From an uncultured Roseobacter sp. (GTDB taxonomy: Bacteria; Pseudomonadota; Alphaproteobacteria; Rhodobacterales; Rhodobacteraceae), in contig NZ_CANLYL010000014.1 in the NCBI RefSeq assembly GCF_947495275.1, positions 1 to 64,000 of the forward strand: a DNA stretch of 64,000 nucleotides. Direction: 5' to 3'. Under the pieces are notes generated by a model that worked only from the letters and a program-made list of their open reading frames with translations, made no database searches and was not told the origin of the DNA. The number at the start of each line of letters is the position of its first letter. Positions within the stretch are counted from its first letter, which is position 1. Positions 35,636 to 45,045 of the stretch are shown here, piece by piece. The translations under genes and the position numbers were made by a program.

Positions 35636-36204
35636 CTGGCCTGCGCGTGATAATCTTCGTTCGGCATCATTGCCGTGGCACTCGCGACGCGGTTGGTCAT
35701 ATTGAAAAACCCCGCGACATTGGCAATGTCCCAAATGTCATGATCCGTAAATCCGACCTGCCGCAAGCCATCCCGGTGGCTTTCCTCGATGGTGGCGCTG
35801 GCGGTTGTCATAAGGGCTGCGAAATCCAGCATTGCGCGTTGCCGCGCGTCAAGACTGGCAACTCGGTAATTCATCACAAGTGCTTCGCCAAGTTTCGGAT
35901 CCCCCGACATTGCCCGAACCGCGGCCCCGTGTGCGACGAGGCAGTAAAAGCACTTGTTGATTGAAGAGACCACAACGGCGATCATTTCTCGTTCCAGTTT
36001 GCTGAGACCAGAGGGTGCCAGCATCAGGTTGTTGTAAATGCCTGTAAAGGCGTCCAGCTTTTCGATGTCAAAAGCATAGGCGCGCAGCACGTTGGGGATC
36101 ATGCCAAGCTTTTCCTGACAGATATCGAAATATGTCTGCGTGGCCTCAGGCAATGGATCGACCATGGGCAGGTTCAGAGCCGTTGGAAGCGTGGGTTCAG
36201 CCAT
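35632..36204 (-). CDS. AhpD-like / carboxymuconolactone decarboxylase-family protein (peroxidase-related)
   Basis: The 190-residue protein has LSKLEREMIAVVVSSINKCFYCLVAHGAAV (about 68-97), the CxxC active-site helix of AhpD-like proteins, with His three residues after the second Cys. It is the type called uncharacterised peroxidase-related enzyme. A redox role is likely through the dithiol; the reaction is unknown. AAGGAGC lies 9 bases before the ATG at 36204. It overlaps the OmpA gene start by ATGA. A longer upstream frame is antisense to another gene and was rejected. Confidence 0.85.
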   Translation of the reverse strand: MAEPTLPTALNLPMVDPLPEATQTYFDICQEKLGMIPNVLRAYAFDIEKLDAFTGIYNNLMLAPSGLSKLEREMIAVVVSSINKCFYCLVAHGAAVRAMSGDPKLGEALVMNYRVASLDARQRAMLDFAALMTTASATIEESHRDGLRQVGFTDHDIWDIANVAGFFNMTNRVASATAMMPNEDYHAQAR

Positions 36205-36208
36205 GGGA

Positions 36209-36931
36209 TTAAGCTCCTTGCGCGTCTTTCTGTCGGTAATGGTAATCGGACACCACCTCAAAGCCCAGAGAGGAATAGAGCTGATTGGCGGCGGTGTTCG
36301 ACTTGGTGCAGAGCACGACCATTTCTGCTGCCCCCTGCTTTTGCCCCCAGAAGGCGGCCGCACGCATGACCCATTGCGCGACACCCTGGCGCCTTTGCTC
36401 GGGCAGAATCTCAACCGCATGCACCATGCAGATATTGTCATGAACCGCAGCAAATGCAGCCCCTGCGGGTTTTTCATTCCAGCGTGCCAGAATGCCGGTT
36501 TTTGTCTTTGCCCGCGCCATCACAGCCAGCCGCGCCGGACCGATGCCGCCTTTGGCCCAGATTTCCTCCATGATCGCCAGCGGTTCCCAGATGCAAAACG
36601 CCGTCACACGTGGCAAGGGGATATCCGTCAAACGGTTCAACCGGGATTGAAACACATTCACCGGATCTACGAGATTGTACCCGCTATCCTGCAACATCGC
36701 ATCCAGTTCCTGATCTTCCGGACGGATCATGAACAAAGCGGTTCGACCGGCATCCAGCATGGCACCTTCAGCAAGTGCTACGTCCCCGCTCTGCACCGGG
36801 CCGGTCGCGGTCGCTGCTGAAACACGTTTGCCGCCGCCCTGCCCGTCACGCAGCACAAACGGACCGAGCTGCGTAGATGCCGCGGCAGGCCACGTGGCGT
36901 CGACGGCCTCAAAAAGGCGTTGCGCCGTCAT
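36209..36931 (-). CDS. GNAT-family N-acetyltransferase
   Basis: The 240-residue protein has an unusual N-terminal half and a GNAT domain at about 150-235: CMVHAVEILPEQRRQGVAQWVMRAAAFWGQ is the acetyl-CoA P-loop region and LCTKSNTAANQLYSSLGFEVV the C-terminal strand. Substrate unknown. It is coupled to the CinA-like gene by an ATGA overlap and lies 5 bases before the AhpD-like gene, so the reverse-strand genes 37653 to 34688 form one operon. Confidence 0.82.
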   Translation of the reverse strand: MTAQRLFEAVDATWPAAASTQLGPFVLRDGQGGGKRVSAATATGPVQSGDVALAEGAMLDAGRTALFMIRPEDQELDAMLQDSGYNLVDPVNVFQSRLNRLTDIPLPRVTAFCIWEPLAIMEEIWAKGGIGPARLAVMARAKTKTGILARWNEKPAGAAFAAVHDNICMVHAVEILPEQRRQGVAQWVMRAAAFWGQKQGAAEMVVLCTKSNTAANQLYSSLGFEVVSDYHYRQKDAQGA

Positions 36932-37653
36932 TTCGGGAAGCTTGTGGAAAGCTGTTCAATCACCTTGTGAACCAATGCGCCATCTGTCCCACGGATGACC
37001 ACGTTCGATCCGTATTTGCCATTTTTCTTCTGGAACGGATAGGATCCCATGCTCAACATCGGGTATTCGGCGGCCAATGCACCCAGAGGCCCAGCAATAT
37101 CACCTTCCCCGCGATCAATCCGCAAGGTTTCGGAAACAAGCGGCGCACCACCCGAAAGGGTTGGCAACAGGCTTTCCACCATCGCCTTGAAAACCGACGG
37201 CACCCCGGCCATGACATGCACATTTTCCAGCGTGAAGCCGGGCGCGGAGGACACAGGGTTTTCGATCAGAACCGCATCATCGGGGATACGCGCCATCCGC
37301 AGGCGTGCCGCATTCAGTTCGGTCCCGGTTGTTGCATAGTGCTTTTCGAGGATGGCCCGCGCATCATCACGCACGTCGATCTTCTTGTTAAAAGCCGCCG
37401 CGATGCAATCAGCCGTGATGTCATCATGTGTGGGGCCGATACCACCGCTGGTAAAGACATTGTCAAAGGCAGCCGCAAGCGCCTGGACGGCGGCAATGAT
37501 TGCCCCCCTGTCATCACTCACCACCCGCACTTCGCGCAGATCAATCCCCGCCTCGGTCAGCACGCCAGCCAGATGATACATATTGGCATCACGGGTCCGG
37601 CCGGACAGAATTTCATCGCCGATCACGAGCATCGCGGCTGTCGGGTTGGGCAT
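36928..37653 (-). CDS. CinA-like molybdopterin-binding domain protein
   Basis: The 241-residue protein has the MoaB/MogA fold of competence/damage-inducible CinA: MLVIGDEILSGRTRDANMYHLA near the start, and TSGGIGPTHDDITADCIAAAFN at about 89-110. The C-terminal nicotinamide-nucleotide amidase domain of full CinA is absent, so the role is limited to the pyrophosphatase-like or cofactor-binding part. AAGGAG precedes the ATG. It is divergent from sfsA. Confidence 0.85.
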   Translation of the reverse strand: MPNPTAAMLVIGDEILSGRTRDANMYHLAGVLTEAGIDLREVRVVSDDRGAIIAAVQALAAAFDNVFTSGGIGPTHDDITADCIAAAFNKKIDVRDDARAILEKHYATTGTELNAARLRMARIPDDAVLIENPVSSAPGFTLENVHVMAGVPSVFKAMVESLLPTLSGGAPLVSETLRIDRGEGDIAGPLGALAAEYPMLSMGSYPFQKKNGKYGSNVVIRGTDGALVHKVIEQLSTSFPK

Positions 37654-37703
37654 GTTGCGGCTCTCCTTGCGTCTAACCTCATGCGAGGTATAGACCTGCC
37701 ATC

Positions 37704-38411
37704 ATGCGCTTTCAAACCGATCTTGTGCCCGCCCGACTGACCCGTCGATACAAACGTTTTCTGGCCGACTGCGTACTGGAAGGGTCGGGCGCGGAAATCA
37801 CTGCACATTGCGCCAACCCCGGCTCGATGATGGGCTTGGCCGAACCCGGAACCCGCGTCTGGTTGGAACCCAATGATGATCCGAAGAAAAAGCTGAAATA
37901 CGGTTGGCGGCTTGTCGATCACGAAAACGGGCATTTCACCGGCGTCGATACGTCGCTGCCCAACAGAGCCCTCAAAGCCGCCCTGACCGCAAAGGCGCTG
38001 CCCCCGTTTTCCACCTATGATGTGGTCCGGCCAGAAGTGAAATACGGACAAAAGAGCCGCATAGATTTTCTGTTGTCCAAAGACGGCCTGCCCGATCTTT
38101 ATCTGGAAGTGAAAAGCGTCACCCTGTCGCGCAGCGCGGGGCTTGCGGAATTTCCCGATAGCGTCACGGCACGGGGGGCCAAACATCTAGAAGAGCTTTC
38201 CCAGATGGTCGAACAGGGTCACCGGGCCGCAATGCTTTATCTTGTGCAACGCAGCGATTGCACGCGGTTTGCACTCGCCGAAGACCTCGATCCGACCTAC
38301 GCAAGCGCCTACGGCGACGCCCGAGCAGCGGGCGTTGAAACTTTCTGCTATAGTGCCAATATCTCTCCCAAAGGCGCCCATTTGGCAGATGCCTTGGAAA
38401 TTTCGATCTGA
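37704..38411 (+). CDS. sfsA: Sugar fermentation stimulation protein SfsA
   Basis: The 235-residue protein has the family segments RRYKRFLADCVLEGSG, AHCANPGSMMGLAEPG, SRIDFLLSKDGLPDLYLEVKSVTLSR and FPDSVTARGAKHLEEL. The fold is nuclease-like, with an Asp-Glu-Lys pattern in LYLEVKSV, and binding to DNA has been reported for the E. coli protein. The cellular role is not settled. The ATG at 37704 gives a normal length. The ribosome binding site is weak. Confidence 0.88.
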   Translation: MRFQTDLVPARLTRRYKRFLADCVLEGSGAEITAHCANPGSMMGLAEPGTRVWLEPNDDPKKKLKYGWRLVDHENGHFTGVDTSLPNRALKAALTAKALPPFSTYDVVRPEVKYGQKSRIDFLLSKDGLPDLYLEVKSVTLSRSAGLAEFPDSVTARGAKHLEELSQMVEQGHRAAMLYLVQRSDCTRFALAEDLDPTYASAYGDARAAGVETFCYSANISPKGAHLADALEISI

Positions 38412-38478
38412 GCGCCCTCTGGCACTCGGATGAGTTGCACGTTACAAGCGCGCCGAACAATGACGATGGAGCATTTGC

Positions 38479-39297
38479 GTGAACGAAGACCTTCGGGGCC
38501 GTCACACCAAGGACGGCATACGCATTTACGAAGAGGCGGATTTTGCCGGCATGCATGCCGCCGGTGCGCTGGCTGCGCGCATCCTCGATGATGTGGCGGC
38601 CCTTGTGCATGTCGGCCAGACCACCGGCGCCATCGACCGGGCCATCACCGAAATGGTCGAATCCGCAGGCGCGACCTCCGCCACGATCGGCTACAAAGGG
38701 TATCAGCACGCCAGTTGCATTTCCGTCAATCACGTGGTGTGCCACGGCATTCCCGGTGACAAGACGCTCAAAGACGGCGACATTCTGAACGTCGATGTGA
38801 CCGTGATCGTCGATGGCTGGTTTGGCGATACCAGCCGGATGTATGTCGCAGGCAAACTGCCCCGCAAGGCGGAACGGCTCATTCAGGTAACCCATGATGC
38901 CCTGATGCTGGGGATCGAAGCGGTCAAACCGGGCAATACCTTCGGCGACATTGGCCACGCGATCCAGTCCTACGCCGAAAGCCACCGCATGTCGGTTGTC
39001 CGCGATTTCTGTGGGCATGGGTTGGGGCGCGTCTTCCATGCGCCGCCAAATGTTCTGCACTACGGTCGGCCCGGCACCGGTGCCGTGCTGGAAGAGGGGA
39101 TGTTCTTCACCATCGAACCCATGGTCAATCTGGGTCGACCCGAGACTAAAACGCTCTCCGACGACTGGACGGCGGTGACGCGCGACAAATCCCTGTCAGC
39201 GCAGTTTGAACATTCGATTGGTGTGACCTCCGATGGTGCAGAGATCTTTACCCTGTCACCGGGCGGTTTGTTCCACCCCACCTATTCCGAAGGTTGA
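38479..39297 (+). CDS. map: Type I methionine aminopeptidase
   Basis: The 272-residue metalloprotease removes the N-terminal methionine. Visible ligands are Asp in ILNVDVTVIVDGWFGDTSRMY (two Asp), His in GHGLGRVFHAPP, Glu in FTIEPMVN and the final Glu in QFEHSIGVT. The start is GTG at 38479 with GGAG 9 bases upstream. It follows sfsA by 67 bases. The stop overlaps by 16 bases a small convergent frame. Confidence 0.92.
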   Translation: MNEDLRGRHTKDGIRIYEEADFAGMHAAGALAARILDDVAALVHVGQTTGAIDRAITEMVESAGATSATIGYKGYQHASCISVNHVVCHGIPGDKTLKDGDILNVDVTVIVDGWFGDTSRMYVAGKLPRKAERLIQVTHDALMLGIEAVKPGNTFGDIGHAIQSYAESHRMSVVRDFCGHGLGRVFHAPPNVLHYGRPGTGAVLEEGMFFTIEPMVNLGRPETKTLSDDWTAVTRDKSLSAQFEHSIGVTSDGAEIFTLSPGGLFHPTYSEG

Positions 39298-39467
39298 CCC
39301 GCACATTCGGCGTCACGGCGCAGGATATCCAAAAGCAACGTCTCACGACCCCAAGGCTGAACCGCATCGCCAATAAACACCGGCGTGCTTTTTGGTTTGG
39401 GCGGCGTGTGGCCCGTTTGATCCGAGGCGCGATATTGCCAAAATGAGGCGAATTGAGCTGCAATCAT
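39282..39467 (-). CDS. Possible small protein downstream of rsmD
   Basis: A 61-residue frame begins 18 bases after the rsmD stop on the same strand: MIAAQFASFWQYRASDQ and on to DAVQPWGRETLLLDILRRDAEC. No ribosome binding site is clear, and I recognise no family. It is kept because it fills the gap, continues the rsmD operon direction and its codons look like those of its neighbours. Chance is a real alternative. Confidence 0.35.
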   Translation of the reverse strand: MIAAQFASFWQYRASDQTGHTPPKPKSTPVFIGDAVQPWGRETLLLDILRRDAECAGQPSE

Positions 39468-39485
39468 GGGATACGCATTATCACA

Positions 39486-40043
39486 TCAAAGCGAAGATTT
39501 CGACAACAGGGTGATATGAGTGTCACCATATCTGCGCTGGTCCACAAGCGCGAACCCATCCGGTGGCGCCATGGGTTGGGACTCCTCCCAGACGATAAAC
39601 GCGTCATCGTCCAGCCACCCATTGGCCAAGGCAGCCTCCAGCGCGCCAAGCCCAAGGTTCTTACCATAAGGCGGGTCCAGAAACACCAGATCACAGGGCC
39701 GGGCGTCACATATTGGCAAACGTCGCGCATCGCGCGCGAGCAAATGCGTTGCGGATGCGGCCCGGAGCTTCACGATATTTTCCCGGATGAGTTTTTGCGC
39801 CGCACGTCCGTCATCGACAAATGTGACGTGGGACGCGCCCCGGGACAACGCCTCTAATCCCAAGGCGCCGGTGCCCGCGAAAAGGTCCAATACGGTAGCA
39901 CCTGAGATCACATCATGATGGGTCAGCATGCTAAACAGGCTCTCGCGCACGCGGTCCGATGTTGGTCTCAGATGCGCGGACCTGTCCCCTTTGCCAACGC
40001 TGGCCAGGGCGGTACCGCGATAGGTCCCGGCGATGATCCTCAC
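39486..40043 (-). CDS. rsmD: 16S rRNA (guanine(966)-N2)-methyltransferase
   Basis: The 185-residue SAM-dependent methyltransferase shows MRIIAGTYRG and LRPTSDRVRESLFSML at the start, then the SAM loop VLDLFAGTGALGLEALSRGA and the catalytic LVFLDPPYGKN motif. It methylates G966 of 16S rRNA. The ATGA overlap with the upstream FAD reductase couples their translation. Confidence 0.93.
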   Translation of the reverse strand: MRIIAGTYRGTALASVGKGDRSAHLRPTSDRVRESLFSMLTHHDVISGATVLDLFAGTGALGLEALSRGASHVTFVDDGRAAQKLIRENIVKLRAASATHLLARDARRLPICDARPCDLVFLDPPYGKNLGLGALEAALANGWLDDDAFIVWEESQPMAPPDGFALVDQRRYGDTHITLLSKSSL

Positions 40044-41248
40044 GCTTGCAAAAGAGGCTTCAGATCGGCGGTGGCATCTGCAACAATTGCCGGGTCAGCC
40101 GATTTTCCCGCCTCAATCAATCGCTTGCCGATCATATAGGCGCGCGGATCGTTCATGGCATCAACCGCCAGCAAACCGCCGTCACGGTAGTACCAGAAGG
40201 AGGCGGTTTGCCCGTCGCCGATACGGCTGACCACTTCAGTGTAGCCCGTGTTCAGACCGGCGATCTGGAGTTTCACATCGTATTGATCCGACCAGAACCA
40301 GGGTTTGGAGATGTAAGCCTTGCCTGCCCCCATGATGTTTTCCGCAACAACCTCGGCCTGATCAATCGCATTGGGAACGCTTTCAAGACGAATGCGTCCG
40401 TCGTGATAAGGAAAGGAGGTGCAATCGCCCGCAGCCCAGACATGAGGAGCGGATGTGCGGCCCATTGCATCCACTTTGATGCCGTTTTCGATGTCCAGAC
40501 CGGCGGCGTCGGCCAATGCGGTCGCAGGCATGATCCCGACGCCAGCAATCACGAAATCCACCTCCAGTTCTGTGCCGTCACTCAACCGGGCACCGCGCAC
40601 GGTGCCTTCCCCGATCAGCCGGTCAAGACCTACCCCTTCGAGGATGTTCACACCATGCGATCTGTGGAGTGCTCGAAAGTAATCACTGGTTTGAGGAGCC
40701 GCAACACGCTGGAGAATACGATCAGCCATTTCAACCAGCGTCACCTCCAGCCCCAGTTTCGCGGCGACCGAAGCCGCCTCCAGCCCGATATACCCGCCGC
40801 CAACGATCAGAATTTTTTTGCGCGCCTGAAAGCGTGGCGCCATCGCGTCCACATCTGCCAGATCACGCACCACAAAAACGCCATCGAGCCCGCCGCCGAT
40901 ACTTGCAGGCAGCTTGCGCGGTACGGACCCGGTGGTCAGTACCAGATCATCATAGTGCAGCGTTTCCGTGCCCAAACGTAGGGATTTGCTAGATAGGTCA
41001 ATGGCCGTAACCTCCGCATCCGTCCGCAAGGTTATTTGGTTGTCCTGGTAAAAAGCCTCTGGCCGCAAATAGAGACGTTCCAGCGCCATCTCTCCCATCA
41101 GGTAGGCTTTTGACAAAGGTGGTCGCTGATAGGGGGGAACGGGTTCAGCCCCGATCAGGGTCACCTCTCCGTCAAAGCCGCCGTTGCGCAATTTGGCAAC
41201 GCAGGATGATCCTGCCTGCCCCGCACCGATCACGATCACATGACGCAT
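40040..41248 (-). CDS. NAD(P)H:ferredoxin/rubredoxin-type FAD oxidoreductase
   Basis: The 402-residue protein has the N-terminal FAD motif VIVIGAGQAGSSCVAKLR, the second dinucleotide motif ILIVGGGYIGLEAASVAAKLG, and VWAAGDCTSFPY near 285, the layout of putidaredoxin or rhodocoxin reductases. The C-terminal reductase domain has WFWSDQYDVKLQIAGL. It passes electrons from NADH to a ferredoxin for a P450 or hydroxylase; none is seen nearby. The ATG at 41248 follows AAGGGGG. Confidence 0.87.
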   Translation of the reverse strand: MRHVIVIGAGQAGSSCVAKLRNGGFDGEVTLIGAEPVPPYQRPPLSKAYLMGEMALERLYLRPEAFYQDNQITLRTDAEVTAIDLSSKSLRLGTETLHYDDLVLTTGSVPRKLPASIGGGLDGVFVVRDLADVDAMAPRFQARKKILIVGGGYIGLEAASVAAKLGLEVTLVEMADRILQRVAAPQTSDYFRALHRSHGVNILEGVGLDRLIGEGTVRGARLSDGTELEVDFVIAGVGIMPATALADAAGLDIENGIKVDAMGRTSAPHVWAAGDCTSFPYHDGRIRLESVPNAIDQAEVVAENIMGAGKAYISKPWFWSDQYDVKLQIAGLNTGYTEVVSRIGDGQTASFWYYRDGGLLAVDAMNDPRAYMIGKRLIEAGKSADPAIVADATADLKPLLQA

Positions 41249-41356
41249 GCCGTCACCCCCTTGCCATTGGAATCCAAACGTTTCAACTGGTCCTACCCGA
41301 GGCCGCAACCTATATTCTCGGCAAGGATGAACGCAATCACCAGAAAGGCCTATCAC

Positions 41357-41845
41357 ATGACGATTTCGCAAGGCGATCAAATTCCCGACGCAACCCTGGT
41401 CGAAATGGGCGCAGATGGGCCAGCGCCTGTGTCCATTGCCGACAAGACCAACGGTCGCAAGGTTGTTATTTTTGCGGTGCCCGGCGCTTATACACCCACC
41501 TGCCATTCGGCACATGTGCCAAGTTTTGTGCGCACCAAGGAACAATTTGATGCCAAGGGTGTTGACGAAATCATCTGTGTGTCGGTCAACGACCCCTTTG
41601 TCATGAAGTCATGGGGCGAAGCCACCGGGGCCACTGCGGCAGGCATCACCATGCTCGGCGATGCAGATAGCTCTTTCACCAAGGCGCTCGGCATGGAGTT
41701 TGATGCCCCACCCGCGGGCCTGTTGGCGCGTTCCAAGCGCTATGCGATGCTGGTTGAGAACGGCAAAGTCACTCTATTTCAGCCAGAGGAAAACCCAGGC
41801 GTCTGCGAAGTTTCCGGCGGTGAAGCGCTGCTCGACAACATGTGA
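41357..41845 (+). CDS. Peroxiredoxin (Prx5/AhpC-TSA family)
   Basis: The 162-residue thiol peroxidase has the peroxidatic Cys49 in VPGAYTPTCHSAHVPSF and the conserved Thr three residues before it. SVNDPFVMKSWG and GDADSSFTKALGM are the usual Prx5 segments. It reduces hydrogen peroxide and alkyl peroxides. AAAGG lies 9 bases before the ATG. A strong terminator follows. Confidence 0.92.
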   Translation: MTISQGDQIPDATLVEMGADGPAPVSIADKTNGRKVVIFAVPGAYTPTCHSAHVPSFVRTKEQFDAKGVDEIICVSVNDPFVMKSWGEATGATAAGITMLGDADSSFTKALGMEFDAPPAGLLARSKRYAMLVENGKVTLFQPEENPGVCEVSGGEALLDNM

Positions 41846-41851
41846 AACAAG

Positions 41852-41883
41852 AATGGCCCGAAACACGGGTTTCGGGCCATTTT
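41852..41883 (+). terminator. Rho-independent terminator after the peroxiredoxin gene
   Basis: AATGGCCCGAAAC and GTTTCGGGCCATT form a perfect 13-bp stem around ACGG followed by TT. It may also serve the convergent MscS gene. Confidence 0.85.
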
Positions 41884-41901
41884 CATCCGCTGGCGGGCAA
41901 T

Positions 41902-42747
41902 TCAGGAAGCCTGAACGATTGTTGTTGTCGGGAACGGTATATCGATATCGCCTGCGTCCAACGCCTCTTTGACAGCCCGTTTCATATCGGCCTGATAGGC
42001 AAAGAACTCTGCAGCATCGACCCAGACCCGCACAAGAAAATCGACCGAGCTCGCACCAAGGTTGTTTACTTGAATAAAGGGTTCCGGATCGGATTTGGAA
42101 CGCGGATCGGCCATGATCGTGTCCCGAATGATCCGCTCCGCATCGGCCAGATTGACACCGTAGCCCACACCGAATGTCCATTCCGCACGCCGCGTCGGGT
42201 TGCTGGAGTAATTGGTGATCACATTTCCCCAGACCTGGGAGTTGGGAATGATCACCTGGACATTGCTGACATCCGCCAGTTCCGTGAAATTCAACGTGAT
42301 CGCCTTGACCGTCCCCATGGTGCCGCCCACGTCCACGAAATCACCTAGCCGGATCGGACGGAACAGGATCAGCATCACACCGGCGGCAATGTTGGAAAGC
42401 GTGCCCTGCAACGCCAGACCAATGGCCAGACCGGCAGCACCGATGATGGCCACAACAGAGGTCGTCTGAACACCGAAAGTGTTGAGCACAAAAAGCAGCG
42501 TGAAACCCAGAACCACGTAGCGCACAATCGAGGACAGAAAGTCAAAGAGCATGTCATCAAGATGGGCGTGCTTCAGACCCATCGCTCTGATGCGCCGCTG
42601 TAGCCAGGCAGAGAGCATCCAGCCGACAATCAGGATCGCAATGGCCGCCAGGATTGAGCCCACAGTGCTCAGCAGGAAATCCACCGTCAGGAAATCCGCC
42701 ACGGTTTTACCCTGCCAGATTTCAGTTTGCAGTAACTTCTCCATCAT
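41902..42747 (-). CDS. MscS-family mechanosensitive ion channel
   Basis: The 281-residue protein has three N-terminal membrane segments (about 25-50, 70-90, 95-125). The pore helix contains the GAAGLAIGLALQGTLSNIAAGVM sequence of MscS, and the cytoplasmic vestibule follows (VQVIIPNSQVWGNVITNYS). It opens under membrane tension and releases solutes on hypo-osmotic shock. It starts directly after the stop of the pterin dehydratase gene, so they share a transcript. Confidence 0.9.
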   Translation of the reverse strand: MMEKLLQTEIWQGKTVADFLTVDFLLSTVGSILAAIAILIVGWMLSAWLQRRIRAMGLKHAHLDDMLFDFLSSIVRYVVLGFTLLFVLNTFGVQTTSVVAIIGAAGLAIGLALQGTLSNIAAGVMLILFRPIRLGDFVDVGGTMGTVKAITLNFTELADVSNVQVIIPNSQVWGNVITNYSSNPTRRAEWTFGVGYGVNLADAERIIRDTIMADPRSKSDPEPFIQVNNLGASSVDFLVRVWVDAAEFFAYQADMKRAVKEALDAGDIDIPFPTTTIVQAS

Positions 42748-43044
42748 CTACTCCGCGAGGCTGTCCATTTTCCGCGCCAGTTTGGCGTCGAGCGCGCTGA
42801 TGCCGTTAACATCATGCGTGGTCAACACCACATCGACAGTTTTGTAGACATTGTGCCATTCTGGATGATGGTCCCATTTCTCCGCCCACATGGCGACGCG
42901 GGTCATCCAGCCGAAGGCTTCGATGAAATTCCTGAAAGAAAAGGTCTTGGCGATGGCGTCCCGCCCATCAACCATTTCCCATCCGGTCGCAAAAAGCGGC
43001 TCCAGAAGCGGGCCCCTTGTCTCATCACTCAATTTTTCTGTCAT
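42748..43044 (-). CDS. phhB: 4a-hydroxytetrahydrobiopterin dehydratase (PhhB/DCoH family)
   Basis: The 98-residue protein has [46 protein letters not shown], the pterin carbinolamine dehydratase signature with the two catalytic His of DHHPEW and the third in TTHD. It recycles the pterin cofactor after aromatic amino acid hydroxylation. No hydroxylase is present here. Overlaps the upstream gene by ATGA. Confidence 0.9.
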   Translation of the reverse strand: MTEKLSDETRGPLLEPLFATGWEMVDGRDAIAKTFSFRNFIEAFGWMTRVAMWAEKWDHHPEWHNVYKTVDVVLTTHDVNGISALDAKLARKMDSLAE

Positions 43045-44228
43045 TCCTGTTCCTCGATCGTTGCCCGTTTGAACGGTCCGTATTCAGTCAGCACCTCAAT
43101 CTCTTCGTCTATCGCATCGCGCTCGGCTTTCAAGTACTCCCCAATAGCATTGGCAAACCCCGGATCATTGACCCAATGCAGCGACCAGGTAGGCGTGGGC
43201 AGATATCCGCGCGCCAGTTTGTGCTCGCCTTGCGCACCGGCTTCGACCCGCGCCAATCCATGGGCGATCGCGATGTCGATGGCCTGATAGTAACAAAGCT
43301 CAAAATGCAGGCAGGGATGATGCTCTGAACACCCCCAATATCTGCCGTACAACGTTTGAGCGCCGATAAAGTTCAACGCACCGGCAATCCAACGGCCATT
43401 TCGTTCCGCCAGAACCAACGCGATATCGTCCCGCAAACTGTCATGCGCAATGTCGAAGAACTGCCGCGTCAGGTAGGGTGTTCCCCATTTTCGCGCCCCG
43501 GTATCCTGATAAAACTGCCAGAAGGCTTCCCAATGCTCTGGTTCAAGCGCGCTGCCGGTGAAAGTCTGAATGGACCCGCCAAAGCTCTGCGCCGTCGCGC
43601 GTTCTTTTCGCAGGTTTTTGCGTTTGCGCGAACTCAAGGAGGTCAAAAACGCGTCGAAATCACGATAGCCATGGTTGTGCCAGTGAAATTGCTGGGTCTT
43701 GCGCACCATCAGGCCCAGATCCTCGCCGCGCAGCGCTTCCTCTTCGGTGCAAAAAGTCAAATGCAGTGAAGACAACTGGTTGTTTGCCGCAAGCTGCACC
43801 CCCCCTTGGACAAGAGCCGCAGTTCCCGTGTCTTCAAACCCCGGACGCACCAGCAGACGTCTGCCCGTGGCTGGTGTATGCGGCACGGCGATCTGCAATT
43901 TGGGATAATAGCGTCCGCCCGCCCGCTCATAAGCATGCGCCCAATTGTGATCGAAGATATATTCGCCCTGACTATGGGATTTCACGTACATCGGTGCCAC
44001 GCCGATCAAATGCCCTTGGGCATAAGCGGTGAGGTATTGCGGCTGCCAGCCGGTGCCGCGCCCGACCGAACCGCTCTCCTCCAGAGCAGACAGAAACCGG
44101 TGCGTCGTGAAGGGGTCGTTTGGGCGCGCGCCACCCCGGGCTTCGGGACAGGCACAGGCATCCCAGTCACTGGCGTCTATTTCACGCAGCGACCTCAGTA
44201 GATTGATCTCGATTTCCTGTTGCTGCAT
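43041..44228 (-). CDS. FemAB-like / GNAT-type peptidoglycan-biosynthesis-related protein (DUF482)
   Basis: The 395-residue protein belongs to the DUF482 group with a GNAT-type fold, marked by [19 protein letters not shown] at the start, [55 protein letters not shown] and the C-terminal [22 protein letters not shown]. It may transfer amino acids or acyl groups but the target is unknown. The ATG at 44228 is preferred over the GTG one codon earlier. It heads the operon with phhB and MscS. Confidence 0.82.
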   Translation of the reverse strand: MQQQEIEINLLRSLREIDASDWDACACPEARGGARPNDPFTTHRFLSALEESGSVGRGTGWQPQYLTAYAQGHLIGVAPMYVKSHSQGEYIFDHNWAHAYERAGGRYYPKLQIAVPHTPATGRRLLVRPGFEDTGTAALVQGGVQLAANNQLSSLHLTFCTEEEALRGEDLGLMVRKTQQFHWHNHGYRDFDAFLTSLSSRKRKNLRKERATAQSFGGSIQTFTGSALEPEHWEAFWQFYQDTGARKWGTPYLTRQFFDIAHDSLRDDIALVLAERNGRWIAGALNFIGAQTLYGRYWGCSEHHPCLHFELCYYQAIDIAIAHGLARVEAGAQGEHKLARGYLPTPTWSLHWVNDPGFANAIGEYLKAERDAIDEEIEVLTEYGPFKRATIEEQE

Positions 44229-44277
44229 CACCTGTACTCGTCTCGCCCTGCCTTACCTGTGGCCGCGCTTGCCCGGA

Positions 44278-45045
44278 TCAAGCGGGAAATGGGGCGAGGT
44301 ACTGCTCAAAAGTGACATTCTGTGCGATCTGACGTGCGCGTTCTTCTTCCTGCGGAGATTTCACGGTCCAGCAGAGAATGGCAGCACCTGCCGCTTTCAG
44401 CTCCATCACACGTGGCCGCCGAAGATCCTTGTGATTGTGGCTTATGAAACTGCATCCCGCCGCATCATAATCCGGGATTCCGCGCAGAAAAGCGCAGGTT
44501 TCCTCGGGCAACGGCCAATCTTGCACCTGATAGGCATCTGTTACCAAACCCCGCGGGATTTCCGGGCAGAGATCAGCCATGTGCCGCACGGAATTGGGAT
44601 TGAACGACATCACCGCGATCGGTCCGTCATAGCCCGCAAGATCAGCCGTCACCGCACGTTCCAATGCGCCGACATTTGCGCCCATTTCACCATCCTGATC
44701 CTTGATTTCGATCAGCAGGGGGACCTGGCCCGCGACCAGTTCCAGAACCTCGGCCAAGCGGGGAATGGCTTCACTCCCCCCTCTGAGTTCGATTTTCTCA
44801 AGAGCACAGGCGGTTTGCACTCTAACCGGACCCGTGGCCATCGCCAGGCGATCCAGATTGTCATCATGAAAAACCATCGCGCTTTCGTCTGCGCTCATCT
44901 GAACATCAATCTCGATGCCGTAACCGGCGACAATCGCAGCTCGAATCGCGGCGCGGCTGTTTTCAGGTCTTCCGGCGGTCACGTCATGCAGCGCGCGATG
45001 CGCCAGCGGCCGGGTCAGGAATTCTTCGGGCAGCGACACCCTCAT
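44278..45045 (-). CDS. Glycerophosphodiester phosphodiesterase family protein
   Basis: The 255-residue TIM-barrel protein has LAHRALHDVTAGRPENSRAAIRAAIVAGYGIEIDVQMSADESAMVFHDDNLDRLA, which includes the catalytic His pair region and the metal ligands of the GIEIDVQ segment. It would release glycerol-3-phosphate and an alcohol. It has no signal peptide, so it is cytosolic. The ATG overlaps the RidA stop by ATGA. Confidence 0.86.
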   Translation of the reverse strand: MRVSLPEEFLTRPLAHRALHDVTAGRPENSRAAIRAAIVAGYGIEIDVQMSADESAMVFHDDNLDRLAMATGPVRVQTACALEKIELRGGSEAIPRLAEVLELVAGQVPLLIEIKDQDGEMGANVGALERAVTADLAGYDGPIAVMSFNPNSVRHMADLCPEIPRGLVTDAYQVQDWPLPEETCAFLRGIPDYDAAGCSFISHNHKDLRRPRVMELKAAGAAILCWTVKSPQEEERARQIAQNVTFEQYLAPFPA

